Made by a program: the position numbers and the translations under genes. From positions 62,001 through 126,000 of the forward strand of contig NZ_JAGGPN010000049.1 of assembly GCF_018613795.1 (NCBI RefSeq): a stretch of DNA of 64,000 bases, given 5' to 3'. This document shows, piece by piece, positions 9,225 to 17,902 of this stretch (positions are counted from its first letter, which is position 1; every line of letters begins with the position of its first letter). This DNA comes from Arthrobacter sp. ISL-65 (GTDB lineage: Bacteria; Actinomycetota; Actinomycetes; Actinomycetales; Micrococcaceae). The notes beneath the pieces were generated by a model that did not search any database, was not told where the DNA came from, and worked only from the letters and a program-made list of their open reading frames with translations.

Positions 9225-9238
9225 CCCGCTTCGGCGGG
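9225..9238. terminator. UUCG-loop hairpin in the ruvB-yajC gap
   Basis: A CCCGC stem, TTCG loop, GCGGG hairpin lies 69 bp after the ruvB stop, next to a second longer-range GC-rich inverted pair (9239-9245 with 9263-9269). There is no T-tract, so termination or mRNA stabilisation are both possible. The rest of the 9157-9332 gap shows nothing clear. Confidence 0.35.
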
Positions 9239-9332
9239 CCGCCCGCGCCGGTTTCCCGTGTCCGGGCGGGCAGCCCGGTACAAAGCGGACGTCGCTGTCA
9301 ACCAGCTACGCAAGTACAGAACGGAACTTCAC

Positions 9333-9785
9333 TTGTTCGGACATATTAGTGCCCAGGCCCAGCCGCAGTCCGGCGGCGGCATCGACATCATGACCATTCT
9401 GCTGTTCGTCATGCTCGGCGTTTTCATCTTCATGATGTTCCGCCGCAACAAGAAAACCCGGCAGCAGCAGACCGAGCTGCAGTCGCAGTTCTCTCCGGGC
9501 GTCGAGGTCATGACCAGTTTCGGACTGTTCGGCCGGATCGTGTCCATTGACGAGGCGGAGAACAAGGTTGTCCTGGAACTGTCGCCCGGCCACCTGGCCA
9601 CCGTCCACCGCCAGGCCGTGAACAAGATCGTGGAACCCGCCGTCGAAACAGAGGCTGTTCCCGACGACGCGTCGGCACTGACGGCCGAGGACTCGCTGGC
9701 CCCTGAAGCCAAGGCCGGTACGGTCGACGAGACTCCGGACGAAACCCTCAAGCGCCTCAATGACGAGGGCAAGAAGGACATCTAG
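9333..9785 (+). CDS. yajC: Preprotein translocase subunit YajC
   Basis: 150 residues. This small inner-membrane protein associates with SecDF. One transmembrane segment (MTILLFVMLGVFIFMMF, about residues 20-36) is followed by the positively charged RRNKKTRQQQ stretch and the conserved GVEVMTSFGLFGRIVSID core, then an acidic tail. TTG 9333 is chosen because the usual short polar N terminus precedes the membrane segment and a GGAA site lies upstream. An ATG at 9390 would start right at the membrane helix. secD follows after 100 bp. Confidence 0.85.
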   Translation: MFGHISAQAQPQSGGGIDIMTILLFVMLGVFIFMMFRRNKKTRQQQTELQSQFSPGVEVMTSFGLFGRIVSIDEAENKVVLELSPGHLATVHRQAVNKIVEPAVETEAVPDDASALTAEDSLAPEAKAGTVDETPDETLKRLNDEGKKDI

Positions 9786-9885
9786 TCCGCTGCTTCCGCA
9801 CAGCACAGCTGTCTACGGCTGCGGAGCCGCCGGGTGCGACAAGGCTCGCACCGGCGGCCCTCCGCAATTAATAGAAAGATAGGCA

Positions 9886-11643
9886 ATGGCACGAACTGGC
9901 CGCAATAAACCATCCCTTCGGGTGCTGGTCTGGCTTGGCGTAATCCTGGCTGCCATGACGGCCGTCCTTGCGGGCGGCACAATGTCCGGGGTTGCCAGCT
10001 GGACCCCGAAGCTTGCCCTGGACCTGGAGGGCGGCACCCAGATGATCCTGGCCCCCAAGGTTGAGGGTGGCTCGGACATCAATGAGGAGCAGCTCAACCA
10101 GGCGGTGGCCATCATCCGCCAGCGTGTGGACGGCTCCGGCGTTGCTGAGGCTGAGATCAGCACCCAGTCCGGCCGCAACGTGGTGGTGAGCCTGCCCGGC
10201 ACCCCGTCCACGGAGACCCGCGCCCTCATCCAAGCCTCCGCGGACATGAATTTCCGCCCGGTCCTCGTCACCGGCGCGGGCGCAGCGGTGCCCGCCGCGG
10301 AGCGGACACCCGCCGCCCAGCTGCCGAAGCCGACGGCCAAGCCGGCGAATGCCAGTGATTCCAACTGGATCACCGCGGACGTCCAGAAGCAGTTCGAAGC
10401 CCTTGACTGCGACAACCCGGCCCAGGACAAGCAGGAACGTTCCGATCCCGCCAAGCCGCTGGTCACCTGCGAGCCTGCCACGGACCAGACACCCGCGATC
10501 AAATACATCCTGGGTCCGGTCGAGGTCAAGGGTGTGGAGATCCAGGGCTCGACGTTCCAGCTCCAGCAGGGCGCCCAGGGTGCCGTCACCAACGAATGGG
10601 CTGTGAACATCCAGTTCAACGCGGAGGGAACGGCCAAATTCAAGACCGTCACCGAGCGCCTTAACCAGTTCTACGTTGCCGCAGGCGGCGAGACCGGCAG
10701 CGATCCCAAGTCGCAGTTCGCCATCGTCCTGGACAACCAGGTCATTTCGGCCCCGCGGTCCCAGGCAGTGATCACCGACGGACGCCCGCAGATCACTGGC
10801 GGGTTTACGGAGCAGTCGGCCAAGGCACTGTCCGACCAGCTCCGGTTCGGTGCCCTGCCCATCAGCTTCGACATCCAGAGCGAGCAGCAGATCTCCGCCA
10901 CCCTCGGCGGTGAGCAGCTCCGGATGGGCCTCCTCGCCGGCCTGATCGGCTTGCTGCTGGTGGTTGTTTACTCCTTGTTCCAGTACCGTGCGCTTGGCTT
11001 CGTCACCATCGCGTCGCTGGTGGTGGCGGGTGCGCTCACGTACCTCGCCATTGCCATCCTTGGCTGGACCGAGAATTACCGGCTCTCCCTCGCCGGTGTG
11101 GCCGGCATCATCGTGTCAATCGGCCAGACCGCGGACTCCTTCATCGTCTACTTCGAACGCATCCGTGATGAGCTCCGCGAAGGCCGCGGCCTGGTGTCGG
11201 CCGTGGAGAACGGATGGAAGCGGGCCAAACGGACCGTCCTGGCATCCAAAGCGGTCAACCTCCTGGCCGCACTGGTGCTGTACTTCGTGGCCGTCGGCAA
11301 CGTGCGGGGCTTTGCCTTCACCCTCGGCCTGACCGCCATCGCCGACCTCATCGTCGTGTTCATGTTCACGCACCCGACGCTGCAGCAGCTGGCCAGGACC
11401 CGGTTCTTTGGCGAAGGCCACAAGTTCTCCGGTCTTGACCCCGAGCGCCTCGGTGCAGTGCCGCTCTACCGCGGCGCCGGCAGGCTCCGCAGCCCCGAGG
11501 ACAAGCCGTCAGTGGTGCGCGCCAAGAACACCGGTGCCGCGGCTGAGGCTGAGCGCCGGATGACCATCGCTGAACGCCGCCGCGCGGAGCAGCAGGAGCA
11601 GCTCGCCGGTTCCTCCAAGGGCCCGGCCAAGGAGGGCAAGTAA
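9886..11643 (+). CDS. secD: Protein translocase subunit SecD
   Basis: 585 residues. SecD is the RND-like accessory subunit that uses the proton motive force to complete protein export. There is an N-terminal membrane helix, then the D1 motif region (LDLEGGTQM) and a large extracytoplasmic P1 domain. P1 carries an Ala/Pro/Lys-rich insertion at about residues 130-165, common in actinobacterial SecD. Five C-terminal membrane helices include QTADSFIVYFERIRDE. The charged C-terminal tail is cytoplasmic. The TAA stop overlaps the secF ATG by one base (TAATG). Confidence 0.96.
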   Translation: MARTGRNKPSLRVLVWLGVILAAMTAVLAGGTMSGVASWTPKLALDLEGGTQMILAPKVEGGSDINEEQLNQAVAIIRQRVDGSGVAEAEISTQSGRNVVVSLPGTPSTETRALIQASADMNFRPVLVTGAGAAVPAAERTPAAQLPKPTAKPANASDSNWITADVQKQFEALDCDNPAQDKQERSDPAKPLVTCEPATDQTPAIKYILGPVEVKGVEIQGSTFQLQQGAQGAVTNEWAVNIQFNAEGTAKFKTVTERLNQFYVAAGGETGSDPKSQFAIVLDNQVISAPRSQAVITDGRPQITGGFTEQSAKALSDQLRFGALPISFDIQSEQQISATLGGEQLRMGLLAGLIGLLLVVVYSLFQYRALGFVTIASLVVAGALTYLAIAILGWTENYRLSLAGVAGIIVSIGQTADSFIVYFERIRDELREGRGLVSAVENGWKRAKRTVLASKAVNLLAALVLYFVAVGNVRGFAFTLGLTAIADLIVVFMFTHPTLQQLARTRFFGEGHKFSGLDPERLGAVPLYRGAGRLRSPEDKPSVVRAKNTGAAAEAERRMTIAERRRAEQQEQLAGSSKGPAKEGK

Positions 11644-12659
11644 TGTCCAGTTTCGCGAAATTCGGCAACGAGCTCTACACAGGGAAGCGTTCCTACAACT
11701 TCGTCGGGGCCAAGAAGATCTGGTTCATCGTGGCCGCCGTTGCGGTTGCGCTGTCGATCCTGATCCCGGTGGTGAAGGGCGGCTTCAACCTGGGCATCGA
11801 GTTCCGTGGCGGTTCCGAGTTCACGGTGTCCAACGTCAAGACCACCGAGGCATCCGTAGGCGAGAAGGCTGTCCACGACGTCGTTCCCGGCAGTGTGCCG
11901 CGCGTCGCCAACGTCGCCGGAACCACCATGCGGATCCAGACGGACAAGCTCTCCGACGACGAGACCCTCAAGATCAAGGAGGGCCTCACCAAGGCCTACG
12001 GCGTGACTGACAACGAGGTGACCTCCACCTTCGTCGGCCCCACCTGGGGCGCTGACGTCACCAAGCAGGCCCTGATTGGCCTGGTGGTCTTCGTTGCCCT
12101 CGCGACGGTCCTGATGGCCCTCTACTTCCGGACCTGGAAGATGTCCCTCTCGGCGATCGCGGGCATGCTCGTCACCATGTTCATCACGGCCGGTGTGTAC
12201 GCCCTCAGCGACTTCGAGGTCACGCCGTCGGCGATCATCGGGTTCCTTACGGTGCTCAGCTATTCGCTGTACGACACCGTGGTGGTGTTCGACAAGATCC
12301 GTGAAAACACGGCGGACATCGATTCCTCCACGCGCCGGACCTTTGGCGAGGAAGTCAATCTGGCCGTCAACCAGACCCTGGTACGCTCCATCAACACCAT
12401 GATGGTTGCCATCCTTCCGGTCGGGGCGATTCTGTTCATCGGGGCCGGCCTGCTGGGTGCCGGAACCCTGCGCGACCTGTCGCTCGCACTGTTCGTCGGG
12501 ATCCTGATCGGCACCGCCGCGACGATCTTCATCGCCGCACCGATGTACGCCTGGCTGCGCCAGGGCGAGGCGCCGCTGGTCAAGCAGGCCCAGCGTGTCA
12601 AGCAGCGCCGCGCGGACGCCGCTGCCAAGGCTGCAGCCGTCGAGCCAGCAAAAGCCTAG
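11643..12659 (+). CDS. secF: Protein translocase subunit SecF
   Basis: 338 residues. SecF is the partner of SecD in the SecDF complex. It has an N-terminal helix, the GIEFRGGSEF motif, a smaller periplasmic-side domain, then membrane helices containing YDTVVVFDKIREN and the NQTLVRSINT segment typical of SecF. The C-terminal tail is rich in Ala, Lys and Arg. Its TAG stop lies inside the first copy of a short tandem repeat that continues into the intergenic region. A strong hairpin terminator follows. Confidence 0.96.
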   Translation: MSSFAKFGNELYTGKRSYNFVGAKKIWFIVAAVAVALSILIPVVKGGFNLGIEFRGGSEFTVSNVKTTEASVGEKAVHDVVPGSVPRVANVAGTTMRIQTDKLSDDETLKIKEGLTKAYGVTDNEVTSTFVGPTWGADVTKQALIGLVVFVALATVLMALYFRTWKMSLSAIAGMLVTMFITAGVYALSDFEVTPSAIIGFLTVLSYSLYDTVVVFDKIRENTADIDSSTRRTFGEEVNLAVNQTLVRSINTMMVAILPVGAILFIGAGLLGAGTLRDLSLALFVGILIGTAATIFIAAPMYAWLRQGEAPLVKQAQRVKQRRADAAAKAAAVEPAKA

Positions 12660-12695
12660 GGCCCGCAAAAGCCTAGGGCCGCAAAAACCCAGGGC
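12648..12695. repeat. Short tandem repeat spanning the secF stop codon
   Basis: Three adjacent copies of a 16-bp unit, GCAAAAGCCTAGGGCC: copy 1 at 12648-12663, copy 2 at 12665-12680, and a degenerate copy 3 at 12681-12695. The secF TAG stop (12657-12659) is part of copy 1. This looks like local slippage duplication of the gene end. Confidence 0.8.
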
Positions 12696-12725
12696 GCCTG
12701 CCAACGCCTGGAGTACCTGCCCTTA

Positions 12726-12761
12726 GACCGGATGCCGTCACCGTGACGGCATCCGGTCTTT
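12726..12761 (+). terminator. Rho-independent-like terminator after secF
   Basis: A perfect 15-bp stem (12726-12740 with 12744-12758) has a 3-nt loop and is followed by TTT. It sits 67 bp after the secF stop and should end the yajC-secD-secF transcript. The rest of the 282-bp gap to relA (12660-12941) holds only the tandem repeat and an AT-rich TACACTGGGATAAT stretch at 12903-12916 that could belong to the relA promoter. Confidence 0.85.
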
Positions 12762-12941
12762 GCGTTGAGCCCCTGTGTGCCTCCCGTTGAGCGCCTGTAT
12801 GTCTCCCGCCGGGCCCTCCGGGTACCCGGCTGGGTACTGGGCTGCATACTGGGCGGGGCCGTTGGTGACGGACGCGGTTATCGGTCGGGCCCGGAGCGGG
12901 AATACACTGGGATAATTAAACGGGTCGTGAGGGGTACTTCA

Positions 12942-15335
12942 TTGGAAGAAGGTTCGACGTCGGCGCCAACGGCTGCCGGAGGCAACGGTCCGGGCCAGGG
13001 ACAGCAGACTGGTCTGGTGGCTGCCGGGCGCCCGGCGCCGGGCGTGCCCGTGGACAGCTCCGGCGTCCGGCCCACCTTCCCGGGCCGGCGTGAGCGGACG
13101 AGGTCCCGCCTGGCACGGCTGACGGGCCGGAGCACCGCGACGTACTCACCCATCCTGGAACCGCTGCTGCGGACCGTCAGGGCGAACAACCCCAAGGAAG
13201 ACTTCGACCTCATTCAGCGGGCGTTCGTGGTGGCGGAGCAAAGCCACCGCGGGCAGAAGCGCAAGAGCGGCGATCCCTACATCACCCATCCCGTCGCCGT
13301 CGCGACGATCCTCGCCGAGCTGGGGCTGAGCGGCACCACCCTGGCGGCTGCGCTGCTCCACGACACCGTGGAGGACACGCCCTACACCCTTGAGGACCTC
13401 CGGGCGGACTTCGGCCCCGAAGTCGCCATGCTGGTTGATGGCGTTACCAAGCTGGACAAGGTCAGCTTCGGCGAGGCAGCCCAGTCCGAGACTGTCCGCA
13501 AGATGGTCGTGGCCATGGCCAAAGACATCCGCGTACTAATGATCAAACTTGCGGACAGACTGCACAACGCGCGCACGTGGCGGTTCGTCTCCGCCGAGTC
13601 TTCGGCCCGCAAAGCCCGGGAAACCCTGGAAATCTTTGCGCCGCTGGCACACCGGCTCGGCATGAACACGATCAAGTGGGAGCTCGAGGACCTGTCCTTC
13701 GCGGCGCTGTATCCCAAGGTGTACGAGGAAATCGTCCGCATGGTGGGCGACCGCACGCCGGAGCGCGAAAAGAGCCTCAGCGTGATCCGGAACCAGATCG
13801 CCGACGATCTGCGCACCGCCAAGATCAAGGCCACGATCACCGGCCGGCCCAAGCACTATTACTCGATCTACCAAAAGATGATCGTCCGGGACAAGGACTT
13901 CGACGACATCAACGACCTCATGGGCGTCCGAGTCCTGGTGGACTCGGTCCGCGACTGTTACGCCGCCCTGGGCACCCTGCATTCGCGCTGGAACCCGCTG
14001 CCTGGCCGGTTCAAGGACTACATCGCGATGCCGAAGTTCAACATGTACCAGTCCCTCCACACCACGGTGATCGGCCCGGGCGGCAAGCCTGTTGAAATCC
14101 AGATCCGGACGCACGAGATGCACCGCCGCGCCGAGTACGGCGTGGCCGCGCACTGGAAGTACAAGGACCAGCCGAACCGGACCGCCACCGGACCCGGCAG
14201 CCCGCGAGACGGTGACATGGGCTGGCTCCGCTCCCTCGTGGACTGGCAGCAGGAGACCTCCGACCCCGGCGAATTCCTCGACTCGCTGCGGTTCGAGATC
14301 AACGCCCGCGAAGTGTTCGTCTTCACCCCCAAGGGTGAGGTCATGGCGCTGCCCGCCGGGTCCACGCCGGTGGACTTCGCCTATGCCGTGCACACCGAGG
14401 TGGGCCACCGCACCATCGGAGCCCGGGTCAACGGCAAGCTCGTGCCGCTCAACAGCGAGCTGAACCATGGCGACTGGGTGGAGATTTTCACCTCGAAGGC
14501 CGAGGGCGCCGGGCCCAGCCAGGACTGGCAGCACTTCGTCAAGAGCGCCCGGGCACGCAACAAGATCCGGCAGTGGTTCAGCAAGGAACGCCGCGAAGAG
14601 GCGATCGACCGCGGCAAGGAGCTGCTGACCCGCGCCATGCGGAAGCAGAACCTTCCCCTGCAGCGCCTCATGACGCACGACGCGCTTGCCGCCGTGGCCG
14701 AGGACTTCAAGTACGTCGACATTTCCGGGCTGTATGCCGGAGTTGGCGACGGCCACACCTCCGCGCAGTCCGTCATGGAAAAGCTCGTCGAGAGCCTTGG
14801 CGGCAATGAAACACCCGATGACGACCTCACCGAAGTCAGCATTCCCACCCAGGTCAGCAAGGCGCGGTTCTCGGATTCCGGCGTGGTGGTCCGCGGCGTG
14901 GGCGACGTCTGGGTGAAGCTGGCCCGCTGTTGCACTCCCGTGCCGCCGGACCCGATTCTCGGTTTCGTCACGCGCGGCTCGGGCGTGTCGGTGCACCGCA
15001 CGGACTGCACCAACGTCGCCGGCCTCAAGGACCAGCCTGATCGGATCGTGGACGTGGACTGGGCGCCGACGCAGTCAAGCGTCTTCCTGGTGGAGATTCA
15101 GGTGGAGGCGCTGGACCGGAAGTCGCTCCTCTCCGACGTGACGCGCATACTTTCGGAGAACCACGTGAACATTCTGGCGGCGAGTGTCCACACGTCCACG
15201 GATCGCGTGGCCATCTCAAAGTTTGCCTTCGAGATGGGCGACCCCAAGTACCTCAGCCACGTGCTCAGTGCTGTGCGGAGGATCGACGGGGTGTTCGACG
15301 TCTACCGGACCACGGGCAACCGCCGGAGAAGCTAA
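12942..15335 (+). CDS. relA: Bifunctional (p)ppGpp synthetase/hydrolase (Rel)
   Basis: 797 residues from TTG 12942, which has GAGGGG 7 nt upstream. The upstream in-frame start at 12765 lies in the terminator region and is rejected. Domains in order: a disordered N terminus to about 65; an HD hydrolase with HDTVEDT near 139 and ADRLHNARTW; a (p)ppGpp synthetase with YYSIYQKM and an RDKD motif near 315 (the RxKD class typical of bifunctional Rel); TGS at about 455-515; a Cys-containing conserved region (LARCCTP, about 661); and a C-terminal ACT domain. It controls the stringent response. Its last 120 bp overlap an antisense-strand gene. Confidence 0.95.
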   Translation: MEEGSTSAPTAAGGNGPGQGQQTGLVAAGRPAPGVPVDSSGVRPTFPGRRERTRSRLARLTGRSTATYSPILEPLLRTVRANNPKEDFDLIQRAFVVAEQSHRGQKRKSGDPYITHPVAVATILAELGLSGTTLAAALLHDTVEDTPYTLEDLRADFGPEVAMLVDGVTKLDKVSFGEAAQSETVRKMVVAMAKDIRVLMIKLADRLHNARTWRFVSAESSARKARETLEIFAPLAHRLGMNTIKWELEDLSFAALYPKVYEEIVRMVGDRTPEREKSLSVIRNQIADDLRTAKIKATITGRPKHYYSIYQKMIVRDKDFDDINDLMGVRVLVDSVRDCYAALGTLHSRWNPLPGRFKDYIAMPKFNMYQSLHTTVIGPGGKPVEIQIRTHEMHRRAEYGVAAHWKYKDQPNRTATGPGSPRDGDMGWLRSLVDWQQETSDPGEFLDSLRFEINAREVFVFTPKGEVMALPAGSTPVDFAYAVHTEVGHRTIGARVNGKLVPLNSELNHGDWVEIFTSKAEGAGPSQDWQHFVKSARARNKIRQWFSKERREEAIDRGKELLTRAMRKQNLPLQRLMTHDALAAVAEDFKYVDISGLYAGVGDGHTSAQSVMEKLVESLGGNETPDDDLTEVSIPTQVSKARFSDSGVVVRGVGDVWVKLARCCTPVPPDPILGFVTRGSGVSVHRTDCTNVAGLKDQPDRIVDVDWAPTQSSVFLVEIQVEALDRKSLLSDVTRILSENHVNILAASVHTSTDRVAISKFAFEMGDPKYLSHVLSAVRRIDGVFDVYRTTGNRRRS

Positions 15336-15953
15336 CAGCGACAGCTTCTCCAGGGCTGCATTCTTGTGCGGCAGCCGTGGCATCGCCTCGACCGCCAGGA
15401 CCAGGAGCCGGAGCCTGACATCGAGTTCGGGCTTCGCCAAGAGCAGCCGGAGGGCAGGAACTGCCCTCTCGGCCTCAACATGCAAGGCGATGTCCAGTGC
15501 CGTCCGGAGCGGACTCGAGACCATCAGGCCGCCCAGGCTGACGACGTCGAACGGTCCGAGCCGGACTTCGTGGAGCGTGCAGCCGCGGGTCGAGCGAAGG
15601 CTGGAGATGCGGCGTTTGGCGTCCACCAGTAAGGCCAACCGGTCCGGCTCGCGGGCGCACCCGTAAATCCAGGCCGCCGTCATCCGCCCCGCCACCACAC
15701 GCCGCCGCACCGGCGCCGGCACCCCGTGGGCAGCGGCCCGTGCCCGCAGCTGCGGGGAGGCGGCAGTCCCGGGAACGGTGTAGCCGTGCTGATAGAGCTG
15801 CGTGAGCACGCCGTCGGACGCCATGGACTGGAGCTCCGGCCAGGTGAAGGGCAGCCCCGGCGAATAGAGCTCCAGCAGCTGTGCGGGGGAGTCCGCGGGC
15901 GGTGAATCGCCCCGTGCCTGCGAAAAAACAGGGGGCTGGGAGTACGGTGCCAT
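15216..15953 (-). CDS. AbiEi-like (type IV antitoxin-fold) hypothetical protein
   Basis: 245 residues, with an AGGA site 7 nt before ATG 15953. The sequence resembles actinobacterial proteins annotated as AbiEi-family antitoxin-like or regulators: an N-terminal winged-helix-like part (FTWPELQSMASDGVLTQLY), a central GRMTAAWIYG and a CTLHEVRLGPFDVV segment, then LRTALDIALH. No toxin partner is adjacent, so function is unknown. The last 40 residues are antisense to the 3' end of relA. The codon for Leu207 is TTA, the exact complement of the relA TAA stop, so this tail may be a recent readthrough extension. Confidence 0.6.
   Translation of the reverse strand: MAPYSQPPVFSQARGDSPPADSPAQLLELYSPGLPFTWPELQSMASDGVLTQLYQHGYTVPGTAASPQLRARAAAHGVPAPVRRRVVAGRMTAAWIYGCAREPDRLALLVDAKRRISSLRSTRGCTLHEVRLGPFDVVSLGGLMVSSPLRTALDIALHVEAERAVPALRLLLAKPELDVRLRLLVLAVEAMPRLPHKNAALEKLSLLASPAVARGPVDVEHPVDPPHSTEHVAEVLGVAHLEGKL
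15325..15351. terminator. Hairpin at the relA stop codon
   Basis: A 9-bp perfect inverted repeat (GGAGAAGCT at 15325-15333, AGCTTCTCC at 15343-15351) with a 9-nt loop overlaps the relA stop. There is no T-run. It may be a weak relA terminator, although it also lies inside the opposing gene. Confidence 0.4.
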
Positions 15954-15988
15954 TCCGTCATCCTGCCGGACGCGGCCTTAACAGGTAA

Positions 15989-16026
15989 GGCCCCGCCCCG
16001 GTTATGTGGATAACCGGAACGGGGCC
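15989..16026 (-). terminator. Terminator hairpin downstream of the DUF349 gene
   Basis: A 7-bp outer stem (15989-15995 with 16020-16026) and an 8-bp inner stem (CCGGTTAT at 15998-16005, ATAACCGG at 16010-16017) are separated by a 2x2 internal loop and capped by GTGG. It lies in the 122-bp gap between two minus-strand genes and probably separates their transcripts. Confidence 0.65.
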
Positions 16027-16075
16027 CGTACGGCTGCTGCTTGGGAGAGCCGGACTAGCTTGGTAGGGCTGTTGC

Positions 16076-17830
16076 TTAGGAAAGCTCGCTAGCCGAACGC
16101 TGAATCTGGTCCAGCCATGCCTGGCGTGCTTCCAGGGCTTCCCGGGCGGCCTTGATCTTGCGCTGGTCGCCCTTCTTCTCTGCCTCGGCCAGGTCATCCT
16201 TCAGGCCGGCGATGGCGGATTCGAGCTGGCTCAAGGCGCTGTTGGTGCGGGCCTTGGTCTCCGGGTTGGAGCGCTGCCACTTCTCGTCCTCGGCCTGGCG
16301 GACTGCATCCTCGATCCGGCGCAGCCCGGCCTCAATCCGGCCCATGTCCGCACGCGGAACCTTGCCTGCCTCTTCCCAGCGGTCGTGAATGGACTGCAGG
16401 GCCTTCTTGGCGGCGGCGATGTCCTTGACCGGTACGATGCCGGAAGCCTCCTCGAGGAGCGCCTCCTTGACCACCAGGTTCGCGGCGTATTCCTGGTCGA
16501 TCTCGTCGTTGGCAGCCTGGCGCGAGCTGAAGAAGACGTCCTGCGCGGCACGGAACCGGGCCCACAGGGCGTCGTCATCCTTGCGGCTGGCACGCGGCGA
16601 TGCCTTCCACTCGTCCATCAGCCGGCGGTATTCTCCGGCGGCGAAGCCCCAGTCTGTGGACGTCGACAGTGCCTCGGCGTCCGCAATCAGCTTCTCCTTG
16701 GCCGACTTCGCCGCCGAGTTGTTGCTGTCTAGCTGGGAGAAGTAGGCGCGGCGGTGCCGGTCGAAGACGGTCCGGGCGGCGCGGAAACGCTTCCACAGGG
16801 CGTCCTCGTTGCTGCGGCCGAGCCGTACGCCGCTCTTCTGCGCGGTCTTCCAGCTTTCAAACAGCTCGTTCATGCGCGCGCTGGACGTCTTCCACTGAAC
16901 CTGGGCCGGATCGGTTCCGGAGATGGCCTCGGCTTCGGCCACGATGGCCTCACGGGCGGCCAGCTCGGCGGCGCGAACGGCGTCGTGCTGAGCCTTTTCC
17001 GCCTTCTCCAGCTCCGTGATCTGGGTGGACAGGGTGTCCAGCCGGCTCTCAGCGGAACGGATGTCGCCCACCATGTTCCGTTCGGCGAGCTGCTCCCGCA
17101 GGTGCGTCACGGTCTTCTGCATGTCAGTGGTGGGGGCCTTCGAGGCCACGCGCTGTTCCAGCAGGACAACCTGGGCGACGATGTCGTCGTACTTCCGCGC
17201 GAAGTAGGCCAGGGCCTCGTCGTTGCTGACGTCCGGGTACTGACCGACCGGATGCTCCTCGCCGTCGATGGTCAGGAAGACGTGGCCGTCGCCCTCCACC
17301 CGGCCCCAGCGGGCGGCTTCGGCAAGCGACGTGGCAGGCGGTGCCTGCACCGGAGCCGTAGTGGAAGCCGGACCTGCCTTGGGTCGGGCGGCAAAGGCGG
17401 CCGGCGTCGGCGCGGGCCGGGGTGCCGGCGTCGGACTCGGTGACGGTGCGGGGCTGGCTGCCGGCTTCTCCTGCACGGCGTCCGGCTGCGGGCTGGCGGC
17501 GGCCTCCGCCGGGGCAGTGTCCTCCGCCGGAGCGTTGTCCTCCGCCGGGGCAGTGTCCTCCGCCGGAGCGTTGTCCTCCGCCGGGGCAGTGTCCTCCGCC
17601 GGAGCGTTGTCCTCCTGCACAGCCTCCGGTTGCGGGCTTTCCTGGGTGGCGTCGGGCTGTACCGCCTCGTCGGGCTGTGCCGCATCGTCGGGCTGTACCG
17701 CCTCGTCGGGCTGCGTCGCCTGCACGGGCTCGGCCGCTTTCACGGACTGTGCTCCATCCACGGTCTCGGGGGAAGCCTGGACCTCGGTCACTTCGGCTGC
17801 TGTTTCGTCGGATTTCTGACTGTCTGTCAC
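16076..17830 (-). CDS. DUF349 domain-containing protein
   Basis: 584 residues from GTG 17830 (MTDSQKSDET). An ATG at 17869 would add 13 residues; neither start has a clear ribosome-binding site. The first 160 or so residues are low complexity, Ala/Glu/Pro-rich, with tandem EDTAPAEDNAPA units. The remainder is helical and coiled-coil with repeated DUF349 units recognisable by W-x-F-R-A-A signatures (LWKRFRAARTVFD, LWARFRAAQDVFF). No signal peptide or membrane helix is seen, so it is probably cytoplasmic. DUF349 function is not established; the arrangement suggests a structural or nucleic-acid-associated role. A cyclophilin gene lies just upstream on the same strand. Confidence 0.85.
   Translation of the reverse strand: MTDSQKSDETAAEVTEVQASPETVDGAQSVKAAEPVQATQPDEAVQPDDAAQPDEAVQPDATQESPQPEAVQEDNAPAEDTAPAEDNAPAEDTAPAEDNAPAEDTAPAEAAASPQPDAVQEKPAASPAPSPSPTPAPRPAPTPAAFAARPKAGPASTTAPVQAPPATSLAEAARWGRVEGDGHVFLTIDGEEHPVGQYPDVSNDEALAYFARKYDDIVAQVVLLEQRVASKAPTTDMQKTVTHLREQLAERNMVGDIRSAESRLDTLSTQITELEKAEKAQHDAVRAAELAAREAIVAEAEAISGTDPAQVQWKTSSARMNELFESWKTAQKSGVRLGRSNEDALWKRFRAARTVFDRHRRAYFSQLDSNNSAAKSAKEKLIADAEALSTSTDWGFAAGEYRRLMDEWKASPRASRKDDDALWARFRAAQDVFFSSRQAANDEIDQEYAANLVVKEALLEEASGIVPVKDIAAAKKALQSIHDRWEEAGKVPRADMGRIEAGLRRIEDAVRQAEDEKWQRSNPETKARTNSALSQLESAIAGLKDDLAEAEKKGDQRKIKAAREALEARQAWLDQIQRSASELS
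17503..17614. repeat. 36-bp tandem repeat in the DUF349 gene
   Basis: About three copies of a 36-bp unit encode EDTAPAEDNAPA in the disordered N-terminal region. Each unit is itself two near-identical 18-bp halves (TCCTCCGCCGGGGCAGTG and TCCTCCGCCGGAGCGTTG). The copies are nearly identical at DNA level, so the number probably varies between strains. Confidence 0.85.
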
Positions 17831-17902
17831 CGCTAAAAGTCTTTCGCTTGGAGGAAAATACTCATTCACTAGTCGCCTGTGGCCGCTGGCTCCACAAGGT
17901 TC

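Noticed and set aside
12765..12941. Longer relA start at 12765
   Set aside because: It would place the N terminus right behind the secF terminator; TTG 12942 has a strong ribosome-binding site at ideal spacing.
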